A stretch of DNA of 64,000 nt, from contig CAXIPT010000005.1 in the NCBI GenBank assembly GCA_964030475.1, forward strand, positions 5,722,875 through 5,786,874, read 5' to 3'. Source of the stretch: Tethya wilhelma. Lineage: Eukaryota > Porifera > Demospongiae > Tethyida > Tethyidae. Each line of letters begins with the position of its first letter. Position 1 is the stretch's first letter. The notes under the pieces were generated by a model. It was not told the origin of the DNA, did not search any database, and saw only the letters and a program-made list of their open reading frames with translations. The position numbers were made by a program, and so were the translations under genes. This document shows positions 50,185 through 62,400 of this stretch, in pieces.

Positions 50185-53100
50185 GTGTGTGTGTGTGTGT
50201 GTCAGCATGAATGAGTGTGCCAAAGTCATGTGTATATGTGTCAGCATGAATGAGTCTGTATATACATTATGTGTACATGTGTATGAATGAGGCCTGTAGA
50301 ACTAGAACCAACTGACAGTGAGCACAATGGAGCTCTAAGGCGGCACACACCCTGACACCACACGTGACAACACATGTAGATATAGGCAGCAACTAAGCAA
50401 GTTTCTCCATTGACTATATATGACCAAGTTGGCTGCATGCATACTAACAATACCCAACTCCATTCTGCACCTAATTAATGCACCTCCAGACCACAACACA
50501 GAGCTGTTCTCATGGATGTACATTCAACACATAACTAGCTACAAGACCTTCCTACACGTAAAGAGAACTTACATGCAAAGCATAAACCTAGAAACAGTTA
50601 TATACACAATATAATTCAACTGTCAGACTATAGGCTGAGTCTGTGATCTGTGGGATTTGACTGAAACAGTGTTTTACATGACAAAAAGACCAACAGTTGC
50701 TCACAAGCTGAGAGACAACCAAATAAGTCCTTTGTACCCTCAACACAACATTCATTAGGCCTAGCATCAATAGCTCTTAAAGGCCATAATGACATTCCAG
50801 TGCTGTTCACCCATATGTGTATGACATCACAGATCTTTACAGTATACACCTGTTAACACATTAAAAATGACTAGCTTAGCTGAGTGATAATATGTCTATC
50901 TTCTGGAATGCTTCCCTTTCTCTGCAAGCTAAACTCCTCACCCACCCCACTCACTCTTATCTTTTGTCTAGCAATGCAGCTAATGCCAGGTTCTTTCAGC
51001 AAAGAACAAAGGAGTCATTCTGAGGTAGTGAGACTCGCAGATTAGACTCAATCGCCATTCAGAGTATGCACTGAACACTGGACATGCAGTGGTCATTTCA
51101 TTACTGTGTATACAAATACCTGCAGGAGACTAATTTGTTGTATGTCTCACTACAGAAATAACTGAACTTGTAAAATATTCCATTGAACCCGATCATTTGA
51201 GTTATAATCAAAACATATGCTCTGTGTTATGACAGGTCATGCATCAATCAAATGCATGCATACTTTTAGATTTGCACTATTAGTATGGACGGACACACAC
51301 ACATACACACATACACATACACACACATACACACACACACACACACACATCACACACACATACACAAACAAACAGGCACCCAGACATTTCGTTTAAAAAC
51401 AGATTTTGATTCTTCATTTAGATGAAATAGTTCTTTTTATAAAGCCATTCAGCACAAATAGCCTCTTATTTAATATTTCAATCATACACTATTAATCCCA
51501 CGGCGCCAACAAACACAACAAACGAGCATTAACTCAAACACCTTTCAGCACAAAGACATTTCACATTAGCAGCATTATCGACTAGTCCAAATCTGGAGTT
51601 GTCAGTCATCGACCGTTCAGGAATGCTAGTTAGAAGAAAGCTGACGAGCAGGTGATAATGGCTAAGCATGTAAAGTATCTATCAACGACTGCATGATGGT
51701 GCTATCACTATGGCCTCTTGCACTCATTCAATGACAGTCTGGCAGTAGAGAGAAATATGTGCTCTAATGAAGTTAGCTCCATTTGGTTCCTTGACAACCA
51801 GTCTATTGGTTGTGACTACTTGAGGCTTGGTAATTACAACCACATGTGAAGTGTAGATATAGAGGACAATTTTTCCACCAAAAACTGACTCATTATGTAA
51901 TTCTATTGTGTCTGGAGATAATTCCACGAGTCTGAATTGTGGTTGATCAAACCTCCTAGGCTATGGTGTGTATGTGCACAACTGCAATATTAAGGACTTT
52001 GCAGACTTCACTCGTGCATGCATGCAAAAACCCGTAGTGTAGTATGCTTCACGTCATAAGATTGTATCTATACTGTATACATGCATGCTTGCATGCACAA
52101 TGATTCAATGCAAACCTGAAAGAGCCTATCGAGGCTTCGTGAGAGCCGTCTCATGTTGTGACCTCTGAGAGTGGCAGTCGTTTGTAGCTTGTTGAAATAA
52201 TCAAACTCCCTCGTCTCCAGAGCGTAATGAGGACTGGCACTGGCGTCTCTCAACTTCACCGGTGAATTCATCCTTGAACTGTCTGGGCTGTCAGAACTCA
52301 TTTGATCTGTTGACAGTCGACTTGGTGAGCTGTGGATTGGGCTTTGAGCGGCGATCGCTTCTGAAAAGGAGCTCACTTTTGGACTTGCCTCTCTGACAGG
52401 TGTGTGAACTTGTACTATCGGTGTGAACGTTCTCTCGACAGTGCTAGCGCTGGTTGTCTTTCTGTGACGTCGCACACCACTATTACTGTGCGTTCGATGA
52501 TTTTGAAGGTACATGGGTCGCACGGTTTCACTGAATCTACGATTCTTTGTAGGCGAATGCACTCGTCGTGTTGGCGAGATTGTTCTCGAGGGAATCAGGT
52601 CGGCTCGCATTGTCGTGATCTGTTGGAGGATTTTGACTCTATCCAGTGCTGCATTTTCAGTTGTGATACCTAGTTCATCTGTGTGTGGCATTAATGAAGG
52701 GATTGAGAGACTTAAACAGTTACTTTATTCAAAAACAATGAAAAAAATCATTGGAAAAAATCTTGAGATCTAACTGGGATTCGAACGCAGATCTTTCTAA
52801 TTCCAGTCGAATGCTAACTCAGACCACTGAACTCACATGCAAGGCATTGGAGCAGAATTAGTTGCTCACTTGACTCAAGAATATAATTTTATCGTGATCC
52901 TGACCACATGTAAACCACATGCATGCACATAAATGTACATTTACAAAGCCACTAAGTGTCTTGCTACCACCCACATCCCTCTTCACTGAACTCTTAGAGG
53001 GAGTTAGAGTGAACATGGTGCTCGTGGCAAAATTGCTGCATTCTTTCTCACAACGTTTCACGTCACTTCTACTTGATGGGCAACATTGAGGGAGTTTATC

Positions 53101-53531
53101 ATAACTATACGTGTGCACTGTAAATGTACACCTGCAATTTGGCACAAACCTCATCGGCTTTTTGCACTCAAGCATTTAGGTGTCCTTAAAAAGTTTTATT
53201 TCTTTGTAAGTGGCTAAAACGAAGTTTCCTTTGAGGTTCAAACTTGTAAAGTGCTAGGCAACGACTCCTAAAAGTATTTAGTGACAGCTATGTTTGTTTA
53301 TTTGTACAAATTGTTACTCTCGGTACAGCCAGAATCTGGCCAAAAGCTGAAGCAAAACTCAAATTATGTTGTTTCCACTGATAGTGCCAAGTTTACATTC
53401 TACTAACAAATCGTGTTTGGCTTCAATCACGATACTGTAGACTGTAGGGGAGGCATGCAGACTAGACTAGACTGACTTACCCAGTGCCCCAGGATTGAGC
53501 TTGATTAGTGCTGCTCCATTTATGTTGTGCT
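46489..53531 (-). CDS. AMOT: Angiomotin-family coiled-coil protein, 5' end not resolved
   Basis: Minus-strand exons, in order: 53481-53531, 52116-52669, 50078-about 50124 (5' edge lost at an N), 49606-49741, 48794-48849, 48614-48668, 48354-48496, 47875-48102 and 46489-47805; phases agree. The first coiled coil, RELESYYQRVRKLQK joined to LEQEVERIREAHRLLESSAS, and the later KREKLEKKLRTQLQREISRL and WEHKCLELVAERQMALEAA, match the order and spacing of the angiomotin coiled coils. Angiomotins bind actin, YAP/Yorkie and junction proteins. The N-terminal part is Ser/Pro-rich and disordered. The last exon is Pro-rich and carries TPPPNYK, a PPxY motif that could bind WW domains. It ends in GPTY, not the PDZ-binding EYLI-type end of vertebrate AMOT. 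At least one exon 5' of 53531 is missing. Confidence 0.8.
48735..48767 (-). repeat. (CA)n microsatellite
   Basis: A CA run lies in an intron of the angiomotin-like gene. Confidence 0.85.
50125..50202 (+). repeat. (TG)n microsatellite abutting an AMOT exon, with N
   Basis: A TG run of about 77 bp starts at the N at 50125, directly against the 5' edge of the exon encoding RELESYYQRVRKLQK. No splice acceptor is visible between them, so sequence is probably missing at the N. Confidence 0.85.
50203..52115 (-). other. Large intron of the angiomotin-like gene
   Basis: About 1.9 kb lie between the N-terminal exon and the first coiled-coil exon. A degenerate (CA)n run is at 51294-51365. I see no further convincing exon, though a small one could hide here. 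Confidence 0.5.
51294..51372. repeat. Degenerate (CA)n/(CATA) repeat
   Basis: Interrupted CA repeats with ata steps, in an intron. Confidence 0.8.
52736..52860 (-). mobile_element. tRNA-derived SINE copy B
   Basis: On the minus strand the segment has an A-box-like tgagttcagtggt, a B-box GTTCGAATCCC (52776-52786) and the same trailing agatctcaagattttttccaatg as copy A at 19127-19250. It lies in an intron of the angiomotin-like gene. Confidence 0.7.
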
Positions 53532-55232
53532 CTGTGGAACAGACAACACATGCAAATTGCATTAAACTGTATCATAGAAAATGTTCATGGTCANTGCATG
53601 TTTGCTGTCGAGGAAAATTATTACAAATTTACGGGTTTTAGAGGTCTTCTGTCATGACCACAAGAATGAGTTTGAGTTTGTACATGTCAGCTGTACTGCG
53701 GGTTGAGTACACTTTTGAAGATCAAACGTTATTGTGTAATATCTGATGGTCATTGCAGGAGCCGAGAGTCTTTACATAGTATTCAATCTATTACTACACA
53801 CACACACATGTTGTGTAGCACAAAAATTTTGGCAGATTGGCAGTTTGGTAAGGATTGACAATATTAAATCCACCAAACAGTCAAATCCGTCAATCATGAA
53901 ATTTTTGACAATTCACCTAATTTTTCCATCAATATTTTTTGCTATACAGTATAATAATATAAGTTTTGTGCGTATGACTGTGTACAGATTGAGCCAATAC
54001 CTCTGCTCGGTGCAAGTGAGAGGACATGGAACTCTCAGCCTTCACAGAAGTTACAGTCCCAATCTAGAGCGATACAAGTCCACAAGTGGTAGTCATTATG
54101 CTGCTTTTACCGTTGGTAAAATTAAGGATCTGTGCAGGTATTCTATACATACATATTGTATGTGTTAATTTTTGTCATGGTTTTGTATTGAGAAATTAGA
54201 CCAATAAGTTTTTTTGTAAAGATTTTGTTGCTGTTTTTAATTTTCAAATCTGTTTTAAAACTGGACTATATTTATGTGCTATAATCAATGTAATTGCATG
54301 GGTCCATGAGGTATATATGTGCATGTACTATACATTTTGCATCACATGTGCACTGTTTTTGAGGGCCGATAGCTAATTTTCTGTCACTTTTAAACTTAGT
54401 TTTTTACAGACTTCATTTATAAGTTTCCAGACTGCCATATTTTTTTTTGTACAAAAAAAAAAATTGCTTTATAATAATTATTGTTCACGATTTGATACTT
54501 CTTGCTAACGTATAACAGTTCTACACATATGTTTTGTTTTGCCAAGTAGCTAGAAGTAATTGCTACAGGCAGTTTTTCAAGTCCCTTATTTCGTTGCATA
54601 GTGATAATGAAATTCATTGATGTGCATCTACACCGTTTGTTCTACCCACACTCTATAAACTCTCTGAGAGAACTATTAGCAATGTAAAACTATTTCACAG
54701 TTCATTGTGTGAAGTGTATGTGGGAGACAGATTTCACTGCTGTAGTATAGAGTTACCTAGTAACGGTTATATAAACAATATAATACTCTAGTGTATTTGA
54801 TGTGTTATTAGACTAAGTATAATCATAGCTGACGTAAATGCTGTGACTCCATTGACCCCTAGTCGAAACAAACTTGCTTATAGCTCCCATGCTGCCATAT
54901 TATTGCATTGTTTTAAGTTGCTTTATAGTTGCTAAGCAACTACTTGCAAGCAAGTACGAAAGGTCTTGTATAAGTGTTGATAATTGTGCACATGACAATT
55001 GTCTGCAATCTATGAATATACAAAAAAATGTTAGGTTCTCTGGTATTGTGATGTTATCACACAATGAGTGTCTATGTGGATAATGAATTGTTAATGAGGT
55101 ACATCTCCACAAATCCTGCCTTTAAAGCATTTGCAAATGTCACGCTCTAAATAGCTCTGGAATCCATAGGACCTCATACAGGAAGCAAAACTGTTTAAGT
55201 GCATTCTTAGTGAGTGGGCTGTGAAGTGGGAG
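53532..55232. other. Region of unclear content between AMOT-like gene and Fil-6
   Basis: A single N is at 53594. An open frame at 53971-54141 (plus; MTVYRLSQYLCSVQVRGHG) ends at a good donor (tgcag/gtattc) and could be an exon, but no partner exon was found. Missing 5' exons of the angiomotin-like gene may also lie here. The rest is AT-rich without recognisable signals. Confidence 0.4.
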
Positions 55233-55270
55233 TATTTAAACACACAGGGGGTGACTTGATTGCATTCTCA
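55233..55270 (+). promoter_or_regulatory. Candidate TATA box and initiator for Fil-6
   Basis: tatttaaa at 55233-55240 is followed at a usual distance by an initiator-like ctcagtt with A at 55270. A purine-rich, poorly coding segment then runs to a strong donor (gaaag/gtatgt) near 55517, consistent with a 5' UTR exon spliced to the acceptor ttttttcacag at about 56357. Confidence 0.4.
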
Positions 55271-55574
55271 GTTGTTGGCAGATATTTTTCAGTCTTGACA
55301 GAGAGACAGACACAAAGTTGGAGTCTAGCTTTCCAAGCTAGAACTACCTCAACAAAGTGCAAGTCTTAGAGAGAGAAGAGAGTGTACATTTACTGAGAGT
55401 GCATTCACTGCATTAATTGTGTTTAAGCAGCACTATACTTGTTGGAGCATATTATACTTGTGGAGCTACTCTAGCTGCTGGTTCATTGATTGGAGTTTAA
55501 ACTTACATCAAGAAAGGTATGTGCATGAGCTATTGCATGCATGCATGAATAGCACATTTCTGTCACAGTGTACT

Positions 55575-55605
55575 ACTTTAATATGCATGCATGCATGCAT
55601 GCATA
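55575..55605. repeat. (TGCA)n repeat
   Basis: Five or more tandem tgca units in the presumed first intron of Fil-6. Similar shorter runs occur across the window's introns. Confidence 0.75.
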
Positions 55606-56452
55606 TACTTGCTGATACACCTATTCAGTGTGCATGAAGTTTGTCTAATGACTGGCTGGTCATTGGTCTTGAGTGAAATAACTCGACTGCATGTATTCAA
55701 TTTGCGTGCCATTATAGTTCTCTAATATGCAATCATCGTCCAGATGCTTGTGCTACTTTGTAGCTACTTTACAAACAAATTGCATTAAGAATCATTGTGT
55801 TTGCATCACTTGAATGGGTACTTGGATTCTCATTTACCACACGTATAGCCAGTACTATAGCTAGTATGGGTGTAGTATATGCAACAGTGCATTTGATGTA
55901 CCCATAACATGTGGCTGTTTAATGGTTTAAAGTGGTCCTTTACAATCAACCAAATTCCACTGATTGCATTCTCTTACTGAACTTTAATCCCTCGAGTAAT
56001 ATCTCTGCATGTACCATGTAAAATATTATACATGCATGCATGTCTATACTATAGCCAGCACCCCCACACTGCACTGAAAGTAAACTGTCATTCAATTCTT
56101 TTTTTGTGGTTTAAAAAAATGCAAGTGCAGGTGTGCAATATTGAGACCTAGCCGGGCATTCCACACATTTATGTGGGATTAGTGTCTAATAGAACTGTCT
56201 CTTTTTAAACACTTAGTCTAATTGAAGGAATTTTGCTAGTTTATAAAAAGTTATGCAATTTGCTTACACTATATTGATCATAATCCTTTCTTGCAGTTAC
56301 TAAATCTGAAATTGTTGTAAAATTCTCAGTATTCACACACTCTCCTTTTTTCACAGCAAACGCAAACCAAAGGTTGCAAACCAGCAACCGTTCTCACAGC
56401 TACTGCTAACTACTCCTACTCTTTCACTGGTCATTGCCGAATCTACACCAAG

Positions 56453-59400
56453 ATGATGACCACAAAATCCCAGCAGTATTCTGTGGCTGTGACAGGAGAT
56501 GAAGAGCCGGAGGAGCCCATTCTCCTCATGATGAGAAAGAGGACGTTTGCATCATGGATCAATGTGTGCCTCGAAGCGAAGGGAATCAGGGTAAACGATT
56601 TGGAGGAGGATATGGAGAGTGGGCTGGTACTGATCAAACTGCTTGAGTACCTCTCCAATGGCAAAAAGATACCTGGCAGGTGAGAATAAATGACAGTGCA
56701 AGCATGCATGTATGTATGTATGTACAGAAACTGTATGTCTGTGATATGTAAATTAAGTCCACATTTTATGCAGGTACTACGCCAAACCCAAGATCAAAAT
56801 TCAGAAGATACAGAATCTTGCAGTTGCCTTCAAGTTCATGAAAGAGGTGGAACACATTCAAGTTGGCAACATAAGTAAGTTATACTATCAAAATATTGTC
56901 TTCCCCTTTGCAAGTAACTGTCGTTGAAGACTGCGCATACTAATGTATATATCAATTCCTGGTGGGTATTTTCTATAGAAAGACAGTTATGTCTAATCCT
57001 ATACATACACCCCTCATAGTTACTCAACCATTCACAGTTGTTTTCACTGTATATTGTATGATTTATCAGCCGTGAATAGAGGAGGCAGTATCATATGGGT
57101 CATTGAACATTTCTGGTCAACGTGATGTGAATCTTTAACTCATATAAAACTAGCATTAGTGACACATGCCATAGTACATTGCTCTAAACAGGTTTGATCA
57201 GCTAGAGATTTGCATGCACTCTCAGGTGATATTGCTACCTAGCACTTCATTGTATAGTGTGGGAGTTGTCACTACAGAAGTGAAAAATCACAAAATTATT
57301 TAACGTCAAAAGCATTTGTAGAACTAATTGTGTCAACTAGTATTATGAGCATGCATGTATGTGCAGGCTCTGCTTACATCTATTTTGTAAACTATGCCTC
57401 AATGATTAATGTGCAGCATAAAACTATTCCTTTGACTTGAGTTGAGTCTCATAAAATATTGCATGTGTGACTTCTGGTGTAGGAGAGCTGTTAAAGTTGT
57501 TGATGAACATAAAGTGCTTTGCATGTGAACATATAATTCTGAACTCAGGCATGCTGTTCTTGTCCCATAAGCTTAATTGCAAATCAATTCTCCATGTACA
57601 CAAGTCTATAGGCAAATGTAGTATGTGTGTATACAGTACACATTCGTGTATTGAAAATGCACTTAACACCATTAGATGTACACATTTTGGAAGTGAAACA
57701 TAAAAGGCTTTTAAGTATACAACTCCATTATGACTATGTTTTTATGTAATGCAATCCTCAGAGCCTAATGATATCCTGAAAAAGGATGAAACTGCCATCC
57801 TAAACCTCTTGTGGATTCTCATGTTGCACTACTACCTTGGATGCTCCATCTCGAGTGACACCAACATGGCTACCACGCTCTTCCTACTCAAACGCGTTTT
57901 ACTGGTATGGATCAACTCTGTACTGCCTGGACAGAATGTCACTAACCTTCACTCAGACTGGAGGTCTGGCCGAAACCTGTGTGCTTTGGTGAATTACTGC
58001 AAACCTGGTCTCATTCCCGATCATGCCCAGTTGCAAGCAGAGTTTGCAATTCAGAATATCCGAAAAGCAATGAGCCTTGCCGAAGCCCACTTTGGCATTC
58101 CCCAGGTTGTTGAACCTGATGACCTTTCGGTTGACAAGCCGGATGAGTTGAGTGTGATCCTCTACCTGTCCTACTTCTGTCGTCAGTCCTCTCCCGGTCA
58201 AAAGGGATTGCTGTCCTGGATCAGCGGACTGATTCCCGAATTGAACATCTCCAATTTCTCCACTGATTGGACGAACGGAAAAGCATTAGGCATACTCACT
58301 CACGTTGTTTCAGGAGACAAATTTGATGCACATGCTGGAATGAATCCAGATCATGCCCTCCAGAACATTGAACAATCAATGATCGCTGCCGAGAAACTCC
58401 TTGGTGTGAGGAGAACACTCACTGTGGAAAAATTTGCCGATGCCGGGCTTGACGCGTTGTCACGTATGAGCTACCTGTCGCAATTTTACCATGCGAAAGT
58501 GACCAACAATGCTCCTGCACTTATCCCACCAGCACCCGAGAAGGTCAAGGTGAGTCAAGTCCAATACCCAGACAAGATTGGCAAAGGTAAGCTGGTTTGG
58601 ATCGAATTAGACTGCTCTGAAGCGGGCTATGGAAAGGTTCGTGCTGAAGTGCAAGGCAAAAAGACGGGAGCTGTTCAAACCATGGTGAAAGAGGTTTCAT
58701 CCGAGGAAGGATATGGTACTGACCAGTACAAGGTCATTTTTGAACCTCCCGAGGTTGATATCTACAAGTTTTCAGTTTTCTATGGCGAAAGCCATGTACC
58801 TGGCTCCCCATTTTCAGTGAACTTTCATCCTCCGAATGCAGATGCTGTGAAGTACCAAGGAACGACACACCCAGACAAACAGATCAAAGACGTGGCCCTC
58901 ACATTTGATACTAAAGAAGCTGGGCAAGGAAAACTCAAAGCAAAAGCAAGTGGAGAAATCATTGGTGGTATTCCAGTGAAAACCACCCTCGAAGCGGATG
59001 GTACCTACGTCATCACCTTTGTCCCACCTGCTCCTGACATTTACATAGTGGACGTGCTTTGGGGAAAGTTCAGTGCTCATGCAATTGGTGAGAACATTGG
59101 CCCTGTCCCTTTGAAGGTTGATCAAAGCCAGCACGGAAACGAGTACAATGTCACCTTCAAACCTCCAACTGCAGACGTTTACACGGTCGATGTGAACTGG
59201 GAGGGTGTACCTGTACCTGGCTCACCTTTCACTCTTGATCTACTGCCCCCTCCTCAACCAGACGAAGTTGAATGTGCCGTACCAACTTACTCTGATCCCG
59301 GTGAAGAAGCCGAGCTACTAGTAGACACCAGTAATGCAGGGTCAGGTAAGCTCAGAGCCACGTGCACAGGAGCCGAGTCTGGAGAAGTACCAGTCGAACT

Positions 59401-62400
59401 GATAAAGATGCCAGGACGAACGTACCAGATTGCTTTTACTCCTCCAAAGAAAGATCTCTACACTTTGAGTGTGCTATTCCACGACAAGCACGTAAAGGGG
59501 TCACCGTTTATATTCGATATGAGACCAGGAGTAGAGGTGCAATATGGAGAGATCGTTGATGAAGAGTACGAAGATGTCTCTGCACAAAAGATTGCCAAAG
59601 AAGTGCCTGATGCTTCAAAGTGTGTGCTCATCGAATCGCCTCAGCCAGGATCAATTATTCCACTCAACAAGCCAACTAGACTGACTGTGGATGCAAGTAA
59701 CGCCGGACCTGGAGAGTTGGAAGTGGTAACAAAAGGTGCCACTGCTGTTACACACCCTCCGAAAATCAAAATAGTGGAACGAGATGACAATGAAGGTGTC
59801 TATGACATATTCTTCACTCCATTGTCAACTGGGTCGCACCTCATCAATCTACTGTGGTTCAACGACCCCATCAAGAACACTCCTATTGAAGTACTTGTAA
59901 CGGATCCCTCAGATGTACACAGCTTTACTTTTGGGAAGCCCATTGGCATTGATGTTGATACTGACCACAAGCTGGGAGACTTGAAGGCTTATGCAGTCCA
60001 TCACGACACTGGTGCTCAACTAAAGGTCAAGGTTGCTAAAGGAAGCCACAAGAACAAGTACAAACTATCCTTTCAGCCAAAAGACTCTGGACTTTACCGT
60101 ATTCATGTTTTGGCCAATGACAAAGAGTTGCCCCGAAGTCCGATCTTTGTCCGTTACGGTGCACCACCTAAACCTGAAGCTTGCACTGTTATTGGGTTGA
60201 AGAATCAGTACTACATCAACGAGCCAGCAGCCTTCCAAGTTGACGTAAGTGCAGCAGGTAGTGGAGAGCTTACCATCAAAGCTAGTACTCCCAGAAAGAA
60301 AGACAAACCGGAGCTGACAATGAATTACAACCAAGGACTCTATATGGTGGACTATGTCCCTCACACGATTGGCGATCACAGTTTTGATATCATGTGGAGT
60401 GGAAAGAGCATTCCTAGTAGTCCCTTTAAAATCAATGTTGTGGAGTTACCTTCAAAGGCAAACAAATGCATCATACGCGACATTACTCACACTGTTCATG
60501 TCGGCTTACCTATCTCCTTCACTGTCGATGCACATGAAGCAGGAGTTGGAAAACTTAACATCAAGACAACACTTCCACCCGGTCCAAGTTTGACAGAGAA
60601 GCCTGTATTGAAAGTCAATGACAACAAGGATGGAACATACACTGCAGAGTTTATGCCCATTATGCCAGGCGATCATGGATTTGAGGTGCTGTGGTCTGGA
60701 GAACAAGTTCAAGGAAGTCCATTTACAGTTTCTGTTCTTGGAATGGAAACTAAAGAAGCTGTGGAAGACTTCATCGAAGATATTCCATTGGAATCAGAGT
60801 TTCCTTCACCAACACCACCTAGTCCCACCGAGATCACAATTCCAATCGGAAGACCTTTCAAACTAAGAGTGCGTCCTCAGAATGATGAACAAAAGTATGG
60901 AAAACTTGTTGCTGAGGCTGAAGGTAAGCACCCTCACCCAGATGAGATAGCCATTACACAAGATCCGGATGGCGTATTCAATGTTGTGTTCGATCCAACT
61001 GAGCCAGACCACTACATAGTGACAGTCACTCTCAATGGAGAGCCGATTCCGAAGAGCCCTTTCTATGTAAACTACATCCCAGTTCCACTAGCAAAAAAGG
61101 TTCACGTGAAAGAATTTACTACTGCTGAAATCAGGTTGGGTCAACCTATCGATTTAGTTGTTGATGCAAGTGAAGCTGGAAAAGGAAAACTCACTGCAAG
61201 GTGCAATAGTGAAAAGTCAGGAAATGTCTCTGTTGATATTGAACCTGTAGATAGTGACTCCAAGCAATACCTGCTCAAGTTTGTACCACCACAACCAGAT
61301 ATCTACAGACTTTCCATTTTCTATGAAGACCTTCCGATCAGAGGATCACCCTACACAATTGATCTTCGTGAACAAAAATTGACGAGAAAGCCAATTGAGG
61401 AACAAATCTCCGTTGATGTTGTAGATGCTGTTGAAAAGATCAAACCAGGCCAAGAGGCTAATATCGACATTGACGTTGGTGATGCCAAACCAGGAACACT
61501 CTCTGCTACATGCAATGGTGAGGAGTATGGAAATGTTCCCACTGACATTGTGCCTGTTGGACCAGATGCCAAGAAGTACAAAATCAAGTTCACTCCACCA
61601 CAACCAGATCTCTACAAACTCTCAGTGTTCCACAATGAGAAAGAGATTAGAAAGTCTCCTTTCATCATTGATCTTCGACGAGACAGAATTGTGGAAGAAG
61701 TGGATAGAGTTGTTCGAGAAGACAATGTGGAGACCCTTCCCGACTTTGATTCAATCATGCCTAAGGACGAGGAAGAACCAGTCACCATGGAGGAGCCTCC
61801 TTCAGAGGAGTTCACCATCTTTGTTGGCAAGACACTCCTGGTGAAAGTCAAACCGCACACAGAAGCCCAAAGGAATGGCAAGGTGTCTGCTAATGCAGTT
61901 GGTGAAAGACTTGGGAACACAGACATTGTTGCAGCTCACAAAGATGACTACTTTGTAGTCTCCTTCAACCCCAGTGAGCCTGATCGTTACACAGTGGACA
62001 TCAAACTGAATGAGGAGTCCATTCCACGCAGTCCATTCATTGTCAATTACATCATGCCTCCAACCGATCCCTCCAAGTGCAAGATACTAGCAGCAGATGA
62101 ACTCCAAGAGGTGGTTGAAGTTGGCGATGTTGTTACTTTCCTTGTAAATGCAAAGGAAGCTGGTCCAGGAGACCTAACTGTCTCAGTGAATCCACCACCA
62201 ACAGAAGCAGAGGTGCAGGAACACTCCAAGCTCAGTATCACTAAATTGCCAGAAGAAGCTGCCACTTACGACGTGACCTACATTCCTCACTCGCAAGGTT
62301 ACCACCCTCTGAACCTGTTGTGGGCAGATCAACCTATTCCTCAGTCACCAGTCAAGATACTGGCAGTTGACTCCTCTAAGGTAGAGCTCTACCCTCACGG

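Noticed and set aside
51294..51372. CRISPR-like or satellite array
   Set aside because: Only a degenerate CA microsatellite; no unique spacers or longer unit.
52770..52845. A functional tRNA gene on the minus strand
   Set aside because: B-box is present but the acceptor stem does not pair and a homologous degenerate copy exists at 19127, so a SINE is the better reading.
54417..54617. 66-residue minus-strand frame
   Set aside because: AT-rich low-complexity sequence with no splice context or recognisable similarity.
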